From an uncultured Methylococcaceae bacterium (GTDB taxonomy: Bacteria > Pseudomonadota > Gammaproteobacteria > Methylococcales > Methylomonadaceae): a stretch of 42,465 nt of DNA. Below, one piece after another: positions 8,220 to 17,867 of the stretch. The notes beneath the pieces are model-generated. The model ran no database searches. It was not told where the DNA came from and worked only from the letters and a program-made list of their open reading frames with translations. Within the stretch, counting starts at the first letter, position 1, and the number at the start of each line of letters is the position of its first letter. The position numbers and the translations under genes were made by a program. The stretch spans positions 1-42,465 of the forward strand of contig CAIPPE010000330.1 in the NCBI GenBank assembly GCA_903866825.1, written 5' to 3'.

Positions 8220-9008
8220 ATGAAAACGCTGGGGACTATTAAAGGACTTCTGCTTGACCTAGATGGCGTTCTTTACGTTGGAGCGAATGTCATCGAGGGT
8301 GCCATTGACGCTGTTAATAAAATCCGGGAATCCGGAATATCCTGTCGATTTATCACCAATACCAGTACGCTATCCCTAGCATCCTTAGAACAGAAAATTA
8401 ATGTACTTGGCTTTTCTATTTCTGCAAATGAGATTATCAGTGCTCCCCAGGCTGCCTTACTTTATCTTAAAAATCAGTCCGCACCTGTTTGTCGCTTACT
8501 ATTGGCTGATGATGTAAAAAAGGACTTTATTGATTTTCCCCAATCAGATAGCAAAGCAAATTACATTGTAATCGGCGACATCGGTAAAGCCTGGTCTTAC
8601 CCGTTGTTCAATGAAGTTTTTAGTTGCCTCATGCAAGGCGCCAAACTAATCGCCATTCATAAAAACCGATTCTGGCAAACTGAAGAAGGCTTGCAAATGG
8701 ATATAGGTGGCTTTATTGAAGGTCTGGAATATGCCAGCAGCTCTAAAGCGCTAATCATTGGTAAACCTTCTGCCAACTTTTATCAAATTGCGTTGGATGA
8801 CATGAGGTTAAAGCCCGAAGAAGTCGCCATCATAGGTGATGATATAGACGTAGACGTTGGAGGTGGGCAACAAGTTGGACTAATGGGGATATTGGTAAAG
8901 ACTGGTAAATATCGCCAACTCTATACTGATTCATCCTCCATCAAACCCGATCTGATACTAGATTCGATCAAAGATTTACCTGAATTGTTATTACAACAAA
9001 GTCTTTAA
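8220..9008 (+). CDS. HAD-IIA family hydrolase (TIGR01458-like)
   Basis: A 262-residue phosphatase of the HAD superfamily, subclass IIA. Motif I is LLDLDGVLYVG (nucleophile Asp in DLDG), motif II is FITNTST, motif III is the Lys in IIGKPS, and motif IV is AIIGDDIDVDVGGG. This arrangement matches the TIGR01458 group, which includes the mammalian LHPP phosphatase. The bacterial substrate is unknown. It follows the glutathione peroxidase gene by 8 nt, suggesting one transcript but giving no clear functional link. A hairpin about 160 nt downstream may terminate it. Confidence 0.88.
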   Translation: MKTLGTIKGLLLDLDGVLYVGANVIEGAIDAVNKIRESGISCRFITNTSTLSLASLEQKINVLGFSISANEIISAPQAALLYLKNQSAPVCRLLLADDVKKDFIDFPQSDSKANYIVIGDIGKAWSYPLFNEVFSCLMQGAKLIAIHKNRFWQTEEGLQMDIGGFIEGLEYASSSKALIIGKPSANFYQIALDDMRLKPEEVAIIGDDIDVDVGGGQQVGLMGILVKTGKYRQLYTDSSSIKPDLILDSIKDLPELLLQQSL

Positions 9009-9164
9009 CTGCAACCAAGCGAAACTTTAATTTCTGTGAACCGTTCGCACATAAAGGGATATCCAACCTCGTAGAGAAGCTTGTCCCTCAAGCCGTATTG
9101 CTTTGATTGGGTTAGTTAACCAGGAGGATTGAGTGGATGATGTTATGATGAAAGATTTATTTGT

Positions 9165-9184
9165 CCTCCGGCTATTGCCGGAGG
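9165..9184. terminator. GC-rich hairpin between convergent HAD hydrolase and lpxC genes
   Basis: A perfect 8-bp stem, CCTCCGGC / GCCGGAGG, with a TATT loop, between converging genes. Neither side has a long uninterrupted T tract, so it may be a weak terminator for both strands or act by pausing. Confidence 0.6.
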
Positions 9185-9198
9185 TATCTGGTTAGCAT

Positions 9199-10122
9199 TT
9201 ATTCTGCTACTCGGGGAGCTTCTGCTGAACGCATAAAAGATATGGGTGATTGATCTTCTTCAGTAAAGCTAACAATTTCCCACGCGTCTGTATTATCAAG
9301 TAACGTAAGGAGTAACTTATTATTTAAGCCGTGACCTGATTTATAGCCGGTAAATTGACCAATCAAGCTATGTCCCAATAGATAGAGATCTCCGATCGCA
9401 TCCAGAATTTTATGTTTAACAAATTCATCCGCGCAGCGTAGGCCATCTTCATTAAGAATTTTGCTGTCATCGACCACGATAGCATTATCCAGACTGCCAC
9501 CCAAGGCCAGATTATTTTCTCTTAGCATATCGATGTCTTTCATAAAGCCAAAGGTTCTGGCTCGACTGACTTCTTTAACAAACGTTGTTGAGGAAAAGTC
9601 CATCGTTGCTGTTTTTAAATGTTCTTCAAAAGCGGGGTGTTCAAAGTCAATGGTAAAGGTGACTTTAAAGCCATCAAAGGGATCAAATGAAGCCCACTTA
9701 TCACCTTCTTCAACGCGAATGCTGCGTTTGATTCTTAGATATTGCTTGGGACAATCTTGTTCTTCAACACCGGCTGATTGCAACAAAAACACAAAAGGTC
9801 CTGCACTGCCGTCCATTATAGGCACTTCAGGCGCACTCACATCTATGATAGCGTTGTCTATGCCCAATCCAGCAAAAGCGGACAGCAAATGTTCGATGGT
9901 TGAAATTTTTACATCGCCGACAACCAACGTAGTTGAAAGCACTGTTTCACCGACATTTCTGGGTGTTGCCTTAATGGAAACGGGTTCAGCTAAATCGACT
10001 CTACGAAATATAATGCCGGTATTAGGCTCAGCCGGCCGTAAAGTTAAATACACTTTATCACCTGTATGCAGCCCAACGCCTGTAGCTCTTATGGTATTTT
10101 TTAGAGTTCGCTGTTTAATCAT
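9199..10122 (-). CDS. lpxC: UDP-3-O-acyl-N-acetylglucosamine deacetylase LpxC
   Basis: A 307-residue zinc deacetylase, the committed step of lipid A synthesis, in the cytoplasm. Zinc ligands are visible as His78 in [10 protein letters not shown], and His237 and Asp241 in [11 protein letters not shown]. The N-terminus [18 protein letters not shown] and the tetrad [10 protein letters not shown] are typical. The C-terminal ...[11 protein letters not shown] tail resembles the FtsH-recognised tail region of enterobacterial LpxC, but proteolytic control here is only an inference. The gene stands alone, whereas in many gammaproteobacteria lpxC closes the ftsQAZ cluster. It is divergent to zapE. Confidence 0.97.
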   Translation of the reverse strand: MIKQRTLKNTIRATGVGLHTGDKVYLTLRPAEPNTGIIFRRVDLAEPVSIKATPRNVGETVLSTTLVVGDVKISTIEHLLSAFAGLGIDNAIIDVSAPEVPIMDGSAGPFVFLLQSAGVEEQDCPKQYLRIKRSIRVEEGDKWASFDPFDGFKVTFTIDFEHPAFEEHLKTATMDFSSTTFVKEVSRARTFGFMKDIDMLRENNLALGGSLDNAIVVDDSKILNEDGLRCADEFVKHKILDAIGDLYLLGHSLIGQFTGYKSGHGLNNKLLLTLLDNTDAWEIVSFTEEDQSPISFMRSAEAPRVAE

Positions 10123-10270
10123 AAAATTAATTACGCCGAATCAAAGTGGCAAAGCTGGAAATGGTACCACAAAACGATAAAAAAAGGGTATTTAATCAGA
10201 AAATTACAAATTTACAAACTATTAACATCAAGTAGACTAATAACCGCGCCTTACTTCGAGTATCATACTG

Positions 10271-10300
10271 TTGAAAGTCGTTAAAATCCTTATTTATAAT
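10271..10300 (+). promoter_or_regulatory. Sigma-70-like promoter for zapE
   Basis: TTGAAA at 10271-10276 and TATAAT at 10295-10300 are separated by 18 nt, with the start codon of zapE about 60 nt downstream. The match is good, but no start site has been mapped. Confidence 0.6.
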
Positions 10301-10359
10301 GGATCACACTTAAACAAATTGATTAACAAAAAACCAAGAGGCCAGCTGAGAATTAATCA

Positions 10360-11514
10360 ATGTTAAGATCATTTTTTCAAGATAAATACGATTATCAAGC
10401 CCCAGAGCAAACCGGAGAGCTTGAAAGACATTACAAACATCAAGTCGCCCAGAATCATATTCAATTCGATAACACCCAACTTGAAGTCTTACTGGAACTG
10501 CAAGAGATAATCGATCGTTTGATGCTGTCATCGGCTCATTTGCAAAAGTCATTACATCAAAAGCTGTTTTCCTCCCCACCTAAAAAAAGTCAAAGTTTAT
10601 ATCTATACGGTGATGTCGGACGCGGCAAATCGATGCTGATGTCTCTGTTCTATAACGCCTGTCCAATTGAACTAAAGCGCCGCGTACCTTTTAATAGTTT
10701 TATGCTGGAAGCCCATTCTTTTATACATAAATGGAGACAGCACAACAACACCGATGCGATAACCGCTTTAGCAAAAGACATAAGAGCTACTTCGAAGGTG
10801 CTGTGTATTGATGAATTTCATGTCACCGATATTGCAGATGCCATGATGCTTGAACGATTGTTTAGTAAACTGTTTGACCTCGACACTCTGGTTGTTATCA
10901 CCTCCAACCGGCATCCGGATGATTTATATCAAGGCGGCTTGCAAAAGGATCAGTTCTTAAAATTCACTCAACTATTAAAAGACGAAGCCAAAGTCATCGA
11001 ACTGGCGACCAACACCGACTATCGATTGATGAAGTTACAAGCGCTTGAAGTCTCTTACTATTTCCCCATTGATAGACGGGCTGACGATTTTATCCAAGAA
11101 CGCTATAATGAATTTACTAATTATGCCTCTATAAAAGCCAGTACTTTGCCGGTCTTGGGAAGAGAGGTTTTATTATCATCTATTCATGGCGATGTTGCGT
11201 TAGCATCATTTGATGAACTCTGTGTCCAACCCTTAGGTTCTATTGATTATATTGAGATTGCCAAAAGTTTTAATCTCATCATCATGGCAAATATTCCACA
11301 GTTATCAGCCGATAAACGTAATGAGGCAAAACGCTTTATGCTATTAATTGATGCGCTTTATGAACATAAAGTAAAATTAATCTGTACAGCAGAAGTCAGC
11401 CCTTTAGAGCTTTACCCAGAAGGTGATGGAGCATTTGAATTCAAACGTACAGTATCAAGACTGATTGAAATGCAATCAAAACACTACTTACAAGCAACAC
11501 ATAATACTGATTAA
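10360..11514 (+). CDS. zapE: Cell division protein ZapE (AFG1-like ATPase)
   Basis: A 384-residue P-loop ATPase of the AFG1/ZapE (YhcM) family that modulates FtsZ rings in E. coli. Walker A is GDVGRGKS at 84-91 and Walker B is VLCIDEFHVTDIADAMML, a strong family marker. ITSNRHPDDLYQGGLQKDQF is another conserved stretch, with Arg-rich positions for the arginine finger. It begins MLRSFFQDKYDYQ with a weak GAGA ribosome site 9 nt upstream and a good promoter before it. The next gene (peroxiredoxin-like) follows after 21 nt. Confidence 0.95.
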   Translation: MLRSFFQDKYDYQAPEQTGELERHYKHQVAQNHIQFDNTQLEVLLELQEIIDRLMLSSAHLQKSLHQKLFSSPPKKSQSLYLYGDVGRGKSMLMSLFYNACPIELKRRVPFNSFMLEAHSFIHKWRQHNNTDAITALAKDIRATSKVLCIDEFHVTDIADAMMLERLFSKLFDLDTLVVITSNRHPDDLYQGGLQKDQFLKFTQLLKDEAKVIELATNTDYRLMKLQALEVSYYFPIDRRADDFIQERYNEFTNYASIKASTLPVLGREVLLSSIHGDVALASFDELCVQPLGSIDYIEIAKSFNLIIMANIPQLSADKRNEAKRFMLLIDALYEHKVKLICTAEVSPLELYPEGDGAFEFKRTVSRLIEMQSKHYLQATHNTD

Positions 11515-11535
11515 AATCCATATAGAGCTAATACA

Positions 11536-12096
11536 ATGGCATTATTAACTACCCCTGTCTGTGATTTTGGCACAAAAGCCATTGACTTTAACTTACCTGG
11601 TGTTGACGGACGCTCTTGGTCGTTAACTGAAGCGATGGGCGAAAAGGGTTTGCTGGTGATGTTTATCTGCAATCATTGCCCGTATGTTAAAGCCATTCAA
11701 GAGCGCATTGTTAGAGATACGGACGAAATTAAAAAACTGGGCATTGGCTCTGTAGCCATCATGCCTAATGATCCCTCGGATTATCCAGAAGACTCATTTG
11801 AGAACATGCAGAAGCTTGCTAAGCAACTTAACTTCAGCTTCCCTTATTTATTTGATGAAACTCAAGAAGTTGCAAAACAGTACAATGCTATCTGCACACC
11901 TGATTTTTTTGGGTATAATAGTCAATACGAACTACAGTATAGAGGCCGTCTGGACAGTAGTGGCAATGCAGCGGCTTCTACCGATACCACCCGTGAATTA
12001 TTCGAAGCCATGAAACTCATCGCCGAAACCGGTCATGGGCCGGCACACCAAGTGCCAAGCATGGGTTGCTCCATCAAATGGAAGTCTTCTCAATAG
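11536..12096 (+). CDS. Thioredoxin-fold AhpC/TSA-like protein
   Basis: A 186-residue cytosolic thioredoxin-fold protein. The redox motif is CNHCPY (Cys45 and Cys48) after the strand LLVMFI. The conserved sequence SVAIMPNDPSDYPEDSFE and C-terminal PSMGCSIKWK are typical of a widespread 'thioredoxin family protein' group near AhpC/TSA. The exact substrate is unknown; a peroxiredoxin-like or resolving-reductase role is plausible. It sits 21 nt after zapE and 100 nt before pgk. Confidence 0.85.
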   Translation: MALLTTPVCDFGTKAIDFNLPGVDGRSWSLTEAMGEKGLLVMFICNHCPYVKAIQERIVRDTDEIKKLGIGSVAIMPNDPSDYPEDSFENMQKLAKQLNFSFPYLFDETQEVAKQYNAICTPDFFGYNSQYELQYRGRLDSSGNAAASTDTTRELFEAMKLIAETGHGPAHQVPSMGCSIKWKSSQ

Positions 12097-12196
12097 CTAC
12101 AATAACCGCCTCCTTAGGTAATTATAATATTTTACTGACTTACATTTTTACCAAACCACCTAAATTAAACTACACACATAAACCGAGAGAATATAT

Positions 12197-13369
12197 ATGT
12201 CGATTAAAAGAATGGTTGATCTGGATTTATCAGGAAAACGAGTGCTCATTCGTCAAGACCTGAACGTGCCTGTAAAAAATGGCCAAGTGACTAGCGATAT
12301 TCGCATTCAAGCCAGCGTTCCAACCATTGAATTTGCCTTGGAAGCAGGTGCAGCTGTTATGGTTATGTCACATCTGGGTCGTCCGACTGAAGGTGTGTAT
12401 GATGAAGCTTCATCATTAAAACCAGTCGCAGAACGTTTATCGTTGTTACTGGGCAAACCCGTCCGTCTAGAAAAAGACTGGTTAGAAGGTATTACCATTG
12501 CACCCGGTGAAGTTGTTTTATGTGAGAATGTCCGCTTTAATGCAGGCGAAGAGAAGAATAATGATGCCTTAGGCGAAAAAATGGCGGCTCTTTGTGATAT
12601 TTTTGTTATGGATGCTTTTGGTACTGCCCACAGAGCGCAAGCATCAACACACAGTGTCGCTAAATTTGCACCTATTGCCTGTGCAGGCCCTTTATTAGCC
12701 AGTGAACTGGATGCGCTAGGCAAAGCACTTGAAACGCCTACCAAACCCTTAGTTGCAATTGTAGGCGGATCTAAAGTTTCAACTAAATTAACAGTCTTAA
12801 AATCTCTCTCAGAGAAAGTAGACCAACTAATCGTAGGTGGTGGCATTGCCAATACGTTTATTGCTGCAGCCGGTTTTCCAGTCGGCAAATCACTTTATGA
12901 ACCCGATCTGATTGAAGAAGCTCTGCGACTTATAGCTGCAGCAAAAGCAGCTGGATCAGACATTCCAATCCCAGTTGATGTAGTCTGTGCAAAAGAATTC
13001 TCTGAAACAGCAGAAGCCACTATTAAAAATGTTGCAGACGTTGAAGCGGATGATTTGATTCTGGATATTGGTCCTGATACAGCAAAACAATATGCTGAAA
13101 TCATAAAATCAGCTGGAACCATTGTCTGGAATGGCCCTGTCGGTGTATTTGAAATAGAGCAATTCAGCCACGGCACACAATCATTATCCCAAGCTATTGC
13201 AGAAAGCAGTGCCTTCTCAATTGCTGGCGGTGGTGACACCTTAGCGGCTATCGATAAATACGGCATTAATGATCAAGTATCCTATACGTCTACTGGCGGC
13301 GGTGCTTTCCTTGAATTTTTAGAAGGTAAAGAATTACCGGCTGTTACCATTTTAAAATCCAGAGGCTAA
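12197..13369 (+). CDS. pgk: Phosphoglycerate kinase
   Basis: A 390-residue glycolytic enzyme interconverting 1,3-bisphosphoglycerate and 3-phosphoglycerate with ADP/ATP. Seen are the substrate-binding [49 protein letters not shown], the hinge [12 protein letters not shown], and the nucleotide-binding [13 protein letters not shown] with the closing [13 protein letters not shown]. Length matches bacterial Pgk. The usual neighbours gap, tkt, pyk or fba are absent from this window. GAGAG precedes the ATG by about 7 nt. Confidence 0.98.
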   Translation: MSIKRMVDLDLSGKRVLIRQDLNVPVKNGQVTSDIRIQASVPTIEFALEAGAAVMVMSHLGRPTEGVYDEASSLKPVAERLSLLLGKPVRLEKDWLEGITIAPGEVVLCENVRFNAGEEKNNDALGEKMAALCDIFVMDAFGTAHRAQASTHSVAKFAPIACAGPLLASELDALGKALETPTKPLVAIVGGSKVSTKLTVLKSLSEKVDQLIVGGGIANTFIAAAGFPVGKSLYEPDLIEEALRLIAAAKAAGSDIPIPVDVVCAKEFSETAEATIKNVADVEADDLILDIGPDTAKQYAEIIKSAGTIVWNGPVGVFEIEQFSHGTQSLSQAIAESSAFSIAGGGDTLAAIDKYGINDQVSYTSTGGGAFLEFLEGKELPAVTILKSRG

Positions 13370-13422
13370 TAGCCATCGAGTCAGAATTATATAACTTATT
13401 TATTTGAAACAGAGTCTTTAAA

Positions 13423-13454
13423 CAGATAATACCCCTCTAACGGGGTATTATCTG
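13423..13454 (+). terminator. Perfect 13-bp hairpin downstream of pgk
   Basis: CAGATAATACCCC pairs perfectly with GGGGTATTATCTG around a 6-nt loop. The following sequence (AATTGATTAAAA) lacks a T run, so it is an imperfect intrinsic terminator. Placement between pgk and the rpoZ promoter supports a terminator or mRNA-stabilising role. Confidence 0.6.
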
Positions 13455-13490
13455 AATTGATTAAAATAGTTAATCAATAAATCTTGTTGC

Positions 13491-13519
13491 TTGACTTTGT
13501 CTCCTGTACCTTGTACTTT
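13491..13519 (+). promoter_or_regulatory. Sigma-70-like promoter for rpoZ-spoT
   Basis: TTGACT at 13491-13496 and TACTTT at 13514-13519 are 17 nt apart, about 60 nt before the rpoZ start codon. A second TTGACT lies at 13524-13529 with a poorer -10. Confidence 0.5.
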
Positions 13520-13581
13520 TGATTGACTATCTGCCTATTTCACAATAGACAAAATGCTTTTTACTTATTTTAGGGTTAATA

Positions 13582-13821
13582 ATGGCCAGAGTTACAATTG
13601 AAGATTGTTTGGAAAATATAGAAAACCGCTTTAAGCTGGTTTTATTGGCTAGCACAAGAGCGCGCCAATTAAGTCATGGTGCGACTGAATTTCTGCCACG
13701 TGGAAAAGATAAGGATACCGTTGTTGCCTTACGTGAAATTGCTGCTGGTCATGTCACAACTGAAAATATCAATCTACTGCATCGTGTTGGTGATTCACAC
13801 GACACCCCCTCTATGTTCTAA
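13582..13821 (+). CDS. rpoZ: DNA-directed RNA polymerase omega subunit
   Basis: A 79-residue omega subunit that helps fold and hold the beta-prime subunit of RNA polymerase and mediates ppGpp binding in E. coli. The N-terminus [20 protein letters not shown] and the motif [10 protein letters not shown] followed by [15 protein letters not shown] are diagnostic. It is followed after 8 nt by spoT, the classical pair in gammaproteobacteria, linking the polymerase to the alarmone enzyme. Confidence 0.98.
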   Translation: MARVTIEDCLENIENRFKLVLLASTRARQLSHGATEFLPRGKDKDTVVALREIAAGHVTTENINLLHRVGDSHDTPSMF

Positions 13822-13829
13822 AGCCTTAT

Positions 13830-16004
13830 ATGTCGAAAATAGCTGACGACATAGGATCAAAACGCCTTCAGGACGAACTGATTCAACGTTTATGCACTAC
13901 GTTGTCCAGCTATTTAGATCAAGATCAGGTAAATGAATGTATCCGTGCATATAAATTTGGCGCGGACGCACATTCTGGTCAATTCCGTAAAAGCGGCGAA
14001 GCGTACATTTGTCACCCTGTTTCAGTAGCGATTACCCTTGCAGAAATGCGCATGGACCCCAGCGGTATCATGGCAGCCATTCTGCACGATGTTATCGAAG
14101 ATACCCCAGTCACAAAAAAAGAACTCGCCACTCAATTCAGCGCAGAAGTCGCCGATCTTGTTGACGGTGTCACCAAGCTAACAAAAATTGATGGTAAATC
14201 GCAAACCCGAGCCGAAGCACAAGCAGAAAATGTCCGCAAAATGTTTCTTGCAATGGGTAAGGACTTACGGGTCATTCTGGTTAAGCTGGCAGATCGTTTG
14301 CATAATATGCAAACTTTGGGTGTCATGCCTGCTGATAAAAAACGTCGTATTGCCCGGGAAACCCTGGATATATACGCTCCCATTGCTAATCGCCTAGGCA
14401 TGAGTAAAATCCGGCATAAGCTGGAAGAGCTTAGTTTCGAAGCGATGTATCCCATGCGCTATAATGTTCTGACTAACGCCATAAAAAAAGCCCGAGGTAA
14501 CCGCAGTAAAATTGTCGCTACCATTGAGAGCACCATAAAGAATCGCTTGGAGCAAGCCTCTCTTCATTACGAAGTTTCAGGCCGAGAAAAGAATGTTTAC
14601 AGTATCTATCAAAAAATGCACCAAAAGAAATTATCTTTATCAGCCATTTTTGATTTATATGCTTTCCGTATCTTTTGTGACAATGTTGATACCTGCTACC
14701 GCGCTTTAGGTGTTATTCATAACTTGTTTAAGCCCATTCCAGGCCGGTTCAAAGACTATATTGCCCTACCCAAAGCCAACGGCTATCAATCGTTACATAC
14801 GATTGTTATTGGACCTTATGGCGTACCCATTGAGATCCAGATCAGAACTCATGAGATGCACCGCATGGCAGAGTCAGGTATTGCTGCTCACTGGCTGTAT
14901 AAATCCGATGATGATAAAACCGAAAAATTTCAAAGACAAGCTAACGAGTGGTTAAAAGATTTACTGGAACTTCAAAAATCAGCTGGCGATTCTCTTGAGT
15001 TCATCGATAATCTTAAAATTGATCTATACCCTGAAGAGGTTTTTGTGTTCACACCTAAAGGTGGAATCATCAAAATCCCACGAGGTGCAACCATCATAGA
15101 TTTTGCCTATGCCGTCCATACCGATATTGGCAATGCCTGTGTGTCTGCGCGTATTGACAAACAGTTGGTGCCCTTGCAAACCAAACTGGAAAACGGTATG
15201 ACCGTTGAAATTATTACAGCCTCCTGGGCCAGACCAAATGCACTCTGGCTAAATTATGTCACCACTGTTAAAGCCCGCTCAAGCATCCGTAACCATCTAA
15301 AAAACTTTAAGCAACAAGAGGCCATTAGCTTAGGGCAAAGACTCTTGGAAAAAGAATTACATACTCTTAACATTCATCTGGATAATATTGAAGAATCTCG
15401 AATACAGGCATTGCTGAAAGTGATGGGGCTTCAATCTATGAATGAATTACTGGAAGATATTGGCTTAGGCAATAAAATGCCTTTTTTAGTTGCCAAACGA
15501 CTGACTCAAGTTGATATTAATGCCAACATTAAGCTGGATGACAATCATACCCCCCAACATTCACCTTTGATTATTAAAGGCACAGAGGGCATGGTGATTA
15601 CCCTGGCTAAATGTTGCAGACCGATTCCAGGCGACTTAATCATTGGTTACTTTAACCCAGGCAAAGGTATTGTGGTCCATCATCACGAATGCCGTAATCG
15701 CACTGTGATCAGTAAACACCACACCAATTGGCTTGACGTCGAATGGTGCAAAGATGTAACCGGTGACTTCCCTACAGAACTTCGTATAGAAATACTGAAT
15801 CAGCGCGGCTCCCTCGCTACCATTGCCGCTACTATTTCTGAATGTGGATCTAATATAGAAAACGTCAATGTGGTTGATCAGGATGATCGTGTCTGTATCG
15901 ATCTAATCACCCTCACCGCTAAAGACCGTAACCATTTAGCCAAAATCATCCGGCGCCTGAAAGAATTGTCTATTGTTTTAAAAATCACCCGCGTTAAAGG
16001 CTAA
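13830..16004 (+). CDS. spoT: Bifunctional (p)ppGpp synthetase/hydrolase SpoT
   Basis: A 724-residue long RelA/SpoT homologue. The hydrolase domain is intact: His48 in AHSGQ, His62 in CHPV, His86-Asp87 in ILHDVIEDT. The synthetase domain shows RFKDYIALPKANGYQSLHT and the EIQIRTHEMHRMAE motif. The RFKD version (rather than the acidic ExDD of RelA) is typical of bifunctional enzymes. A TGS domain follows near residues 400-460 (VFVFTPKGGIIKIPRGATII), then a helical/zinc-finger region with CCRPIPGD and a C-terminal ACT domain. It controls ppGpp levels during starvation and is co-transcribed with rpoZ. No separate RelA is in the window. Confidence 0.97.
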   Translation: MSKIADDIGSKRLQDELIQRLCTTLSSYLDQDQVNECIRAYKFGADAHSGQFRKSGEAYICHPVSVAITLAEMRMDPSGIMAAILHDVIEDTPVTKKELATQFSAEVADLVDGVTKLTKIDGKSQTRAEAQAENVRKMFLAMGKDLRVILVKLADRLHNMQTLGVMPADKKRRIARETLDIYAPIANRLGMSKIRHKLEELSFEAMYPMRYNVLTNAIKKARGNRSKIVATIESTIKNRLEQASLHYEVSGREKNVYSIYQKMHQKKLSLSAIFDLYAFRIFCDNVDTCYRALGVIHNLFKPIPGRFKDYIALPKANGYQSLHTIVIGPYGVPIEIQIRTHEMHRMAESGIAAHWLYKSDDDKTEKFQRQANEWLKDLLELQKSAGDSLEFIDNLKIDLYPEEVFVFTPKGGIIKIPRGATIIDFAYAVHTDIGNACVSARIDKQLVPLQTKLENGMTVEIITASWARPNALWLNYVTTVKARSSIRNHLKNFKQQEAISLGQRLLEKELHTLNIHLDNIEESRIQALLKVMGLQSMNELLEDIGLGNKMPFLVAKRLTQVDINANIKLDDNHTPQHSPLIIKGTEGMVITLAKCCRPIPGDLIIGYFNPGKGIVVHHHECRNRTVISKHHTNWLDVEWCKDVTGDFPTELRIEILNQRGSLATIAATISECGSNIENVNVVDQDDRVCIDLITLTAKDRNHLAKIIRRLKELSIVLKITRVKG

Positions 16005-16060
16005 TCCATTGACTGAAAGCGCACTCGTTATAATTTTTTAACTGAATTTATCTAATTAGC

Positions 16061-16089
16061 TTGTAAAATCTTAGCTTTTCGAAGATAAT
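16061..16089 (+). promoter_or_regulatory. Promoter for the SRP RNA gene
   Basis: TTGTAA at 16061-16066 and GATAAT at 16084-16089 are 17 nt apart. The predicted start near 16096 would give a roughly 28-nt 5' leader before the mature SRP RNA. That leader contains a perfect hairpin, TTTAGCCA-GTA-TGGCTAAA (16098-16116). Confidence 0.5.
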
Positions 16090-16123
16090 AGTCATCTTTT
16101 AGCCAGTATGGCTAAAGCGTAAT

Positions 16124-16233
16124 GGTGATCGTCTTGGTCCTCTCGCAACGATACGCTGTAAACCCCGCCAGGTCCGGAAGGAAGCAACGGTAGCAGCAGA
16201 TTCGTGTGCCGGGATGTGGCTGATTCGATTACC
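16124..16233 (+). ncRNA. ffs: Signal recognition particle 4.5S-type RNA (small bacterial SRP RNA)
   Basis: The universally conserved helix-8 core is present: CAGGTCCGGAAGGAAGCA on one side and GTGTGCCGGGATGTGGCTG on the other, with the GGAA tetraloop between. The ends pair as GGTGATCG with CGATTACC (one G-U pair), which defines a molecule of about 110 nt, close to E. coli 4.5S RNA. It binds Ffh and targets membrane proteins to the translocon. It lies just upstream of dnaX, a common position in proteobacteria. Confidence 0.95.
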
Positions 16234-16265
16234 GCCCAACACCTCTTTTATTTTTCGAGCCTGCA

Positions 16266-17864
16266 ATGAATTATCAGGTTCTCGCCAGAAAATGGCGTCC
16301 TCACAATTTCACCGAAGTCGTCGGACAAGATCATGTCGTCAAGTCGTTGGTTAATGCTTTACAGCATAATAGACTTCATCACGCCTATTTATTTACCGGC
16401 ACACGAGGCGTTGGCAAAACAACTATTGCCAGAATCCTGGCGAAAGCTATCAATTGTGAAAATCTCCAAGACTTTAATCCTTGTGGAAAGTGTAATGTAT
16501 GCCGGGATATTGATGAAGGCCGATTCCTGGATTTAATCGAAGTTGATGCTGCATCGCGCACCAAAGTTGAAGACACCAGAGACCTTCTTGATAACGCCCA
16601 GTATGCCCCAAACCAGGGCCGCTATAAAGTCTATATCATCGATGAAGTTCATATGTTATCCGGTCATAGCTTTAATGCCTTATTAAAAACACTTGAAGAA
16701 CCTCCCGAACATGTAAAATTCCTCTTGGCGACCACGGATCCCCATAAAATACCGGTTACTGTGCTATCGCGTTGCCTGCAATTTAATTTAAAACGATTAT
16801 TGCCTAATCAGATCTTTTCGCAAATGGAATTTATATTGCGACAAGAACAGATTGAATTTGAAGCCCCTGCCCTAAAGCTATTATCCCGTGCAGCTGACGG
16901 CAGTATGCGTGATGGCTTAAGCCTGCTTGATCAAGCCATCGTTTTTGGCAATGGCAGCGTCCCTTCTGAAGAAGTCAGAATGATGCTAGGTACCGTTGCA
17001 ATGCAACCGATTGACGACATCCTTGTGGCTTTAGCACAGAATGATGCCCCAGCCATTCTCGATAAAATTGATGAAATAGCCAATTTAACGCCTGACTTTA
17101 ATGCTGTATTACATCAGATCCTTCAAACCTTACATCGTATTGCATTATTTCAACAAGTGCCTTCCTTTGTAGATAATAACTTTGATAATGAAATAATTAT
17201 TAGCTTATCATCAAAAATGACACCTGAAGATGTGCAGCTTTTTTATCAAATTGGTCTCATTGGACAAAAAGATCTGGATTTAGCTCCTGACCCACGCAGT
17301 GGCTTTGAAATGGTCATGTTACGGATGTTAACCTTCAAACCCACTACAATAAAACAAAACTCTACCAACAAACCCGTTAAACCCCAGACACAAGCTAGTC
17401 AACCTGCTTCAAACCCGGTTACAAACCTGCAGCCAACTAATATCTCACCAGAAACCAGCTCTGAACGCCCCATTAACAGCAACCCTGATTGGCTTGAAAT
17501 GATCGTAGCGATGAAACTGACAGGACTTACCAAGGAATTTGCCAGTAACTGCGTTCTTAACAGTATTGACGAGAAGACCTGCACACTCACCATAGATCCT
17601 AATTACATCAGAAGCAGTAGAGCCGAAGAAGCCTTGCAAGCGGCCTTACAAAAATATCATGGCACACCCCTTAAACTTAATATTGTTGCTAAAAAAACCA
17701 CAAGCGATACACCAGCCATCCGATTATTAAAAGAACGCGAAAATCAGCAACAGAATGCTATTGAAATCATTAACTCAGACCCAAACATTCAAGCGTTAAA
17801 AGATCATTTCGATGCACGGATTTTACCTGGCACTATTGAGCCAATAATTACCAAAGAGGACTAA
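16266..17864 (+). CDS. dnaX: DNA polymerase III subunit gamma/tau
   Basis: A 532-residue clamp-loader ATPase. It starts MNYQVLARKWRPHNFTEVVGQ and has Walker A GTRGVGKT at 45-52, the zinc-binding cysteines Cys64, Cys73, Cys76 and Cys79, Walker B IIDEVHML, and the arginine finger region TVLSRCLQF. After residue 370 comes a Pro/Thr/Gln/Asn-rich linker, then a tau-like C-terminal domain that binds the polymerase alpha subunit and the helicase. It is shorter than E. coli tau (643 residues), mainly in the linker. No convincing programmed -1 frameshift signal was found. It is followed after 3 nt by ybaB and then recR. Confidence 0.96.
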   Translation: MNYQVLARKWRPHNFTEVVGQDHVVKSLVNALQHNRLHHAYLFTGTRGVGKTTIARILAKAINCENLQDFNPCGKCNVCRDIDEGRFLDLIEVDAASRTKVEDTRDLLDNAQYAPNQGRYKVYIIDEVHMLSGHSFNALLKTLEEPPEHVKFLLATTDPHKIPVTVLSRCLQFNLKRLLPNQIFSQMEFILRQEQIEFEAPALKLLSRAADGSMRDGLSLLDQAIVFGNGSVPSEEVRMMLGTVAMQPIDDILVALAQNDAPAILDKIDEIANLTPDFNAVLHQILQTLHRIALFQQVPSFVDNNFDNEIIISLSSKMTPEDVQLFYQIGLIGQKDLDLAPDPRSGFEMVMLRMLTFKPTTIKQNSTNKPVKPQTQASQPASNPVTNLQPTNISPETSSERPINSNPDWLEMIVAMKLTGLTKEFASNCVLNSIDEKTCTLTIDPNYIRSSRAEEALQAALQKYHGTPLKLNIVAKKTTSDTPAIRLLKERENQQQNAIEIINSDPNIQALKDHFDARILPGTIEPIITKED

Positions 17865-17867
17865 AAA

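Noticed and set aside
9461-10180. 239-codon open frame on the plus strand, antisense to lpxC
   Set aside because: It lies opposite an undoubted lpxC with intact motifs, has no recognisable domain and reads like the shadow of a coding gene.
12307-13266. Two long open frames antisense to pgk (193 and 123 codons)
   Set aside because: They mirror the codon pattern of pgk, contain low-complexity Ser/Ala/Pro runs and have no ribosome site.
17340-17720. Programmed -1 frameshift in dnaX giving a short gamma form
   Set aside because: The only long A run (near 17690) is not in the phase needed for a classical slippery heptamer and lies close to the end of the gene.
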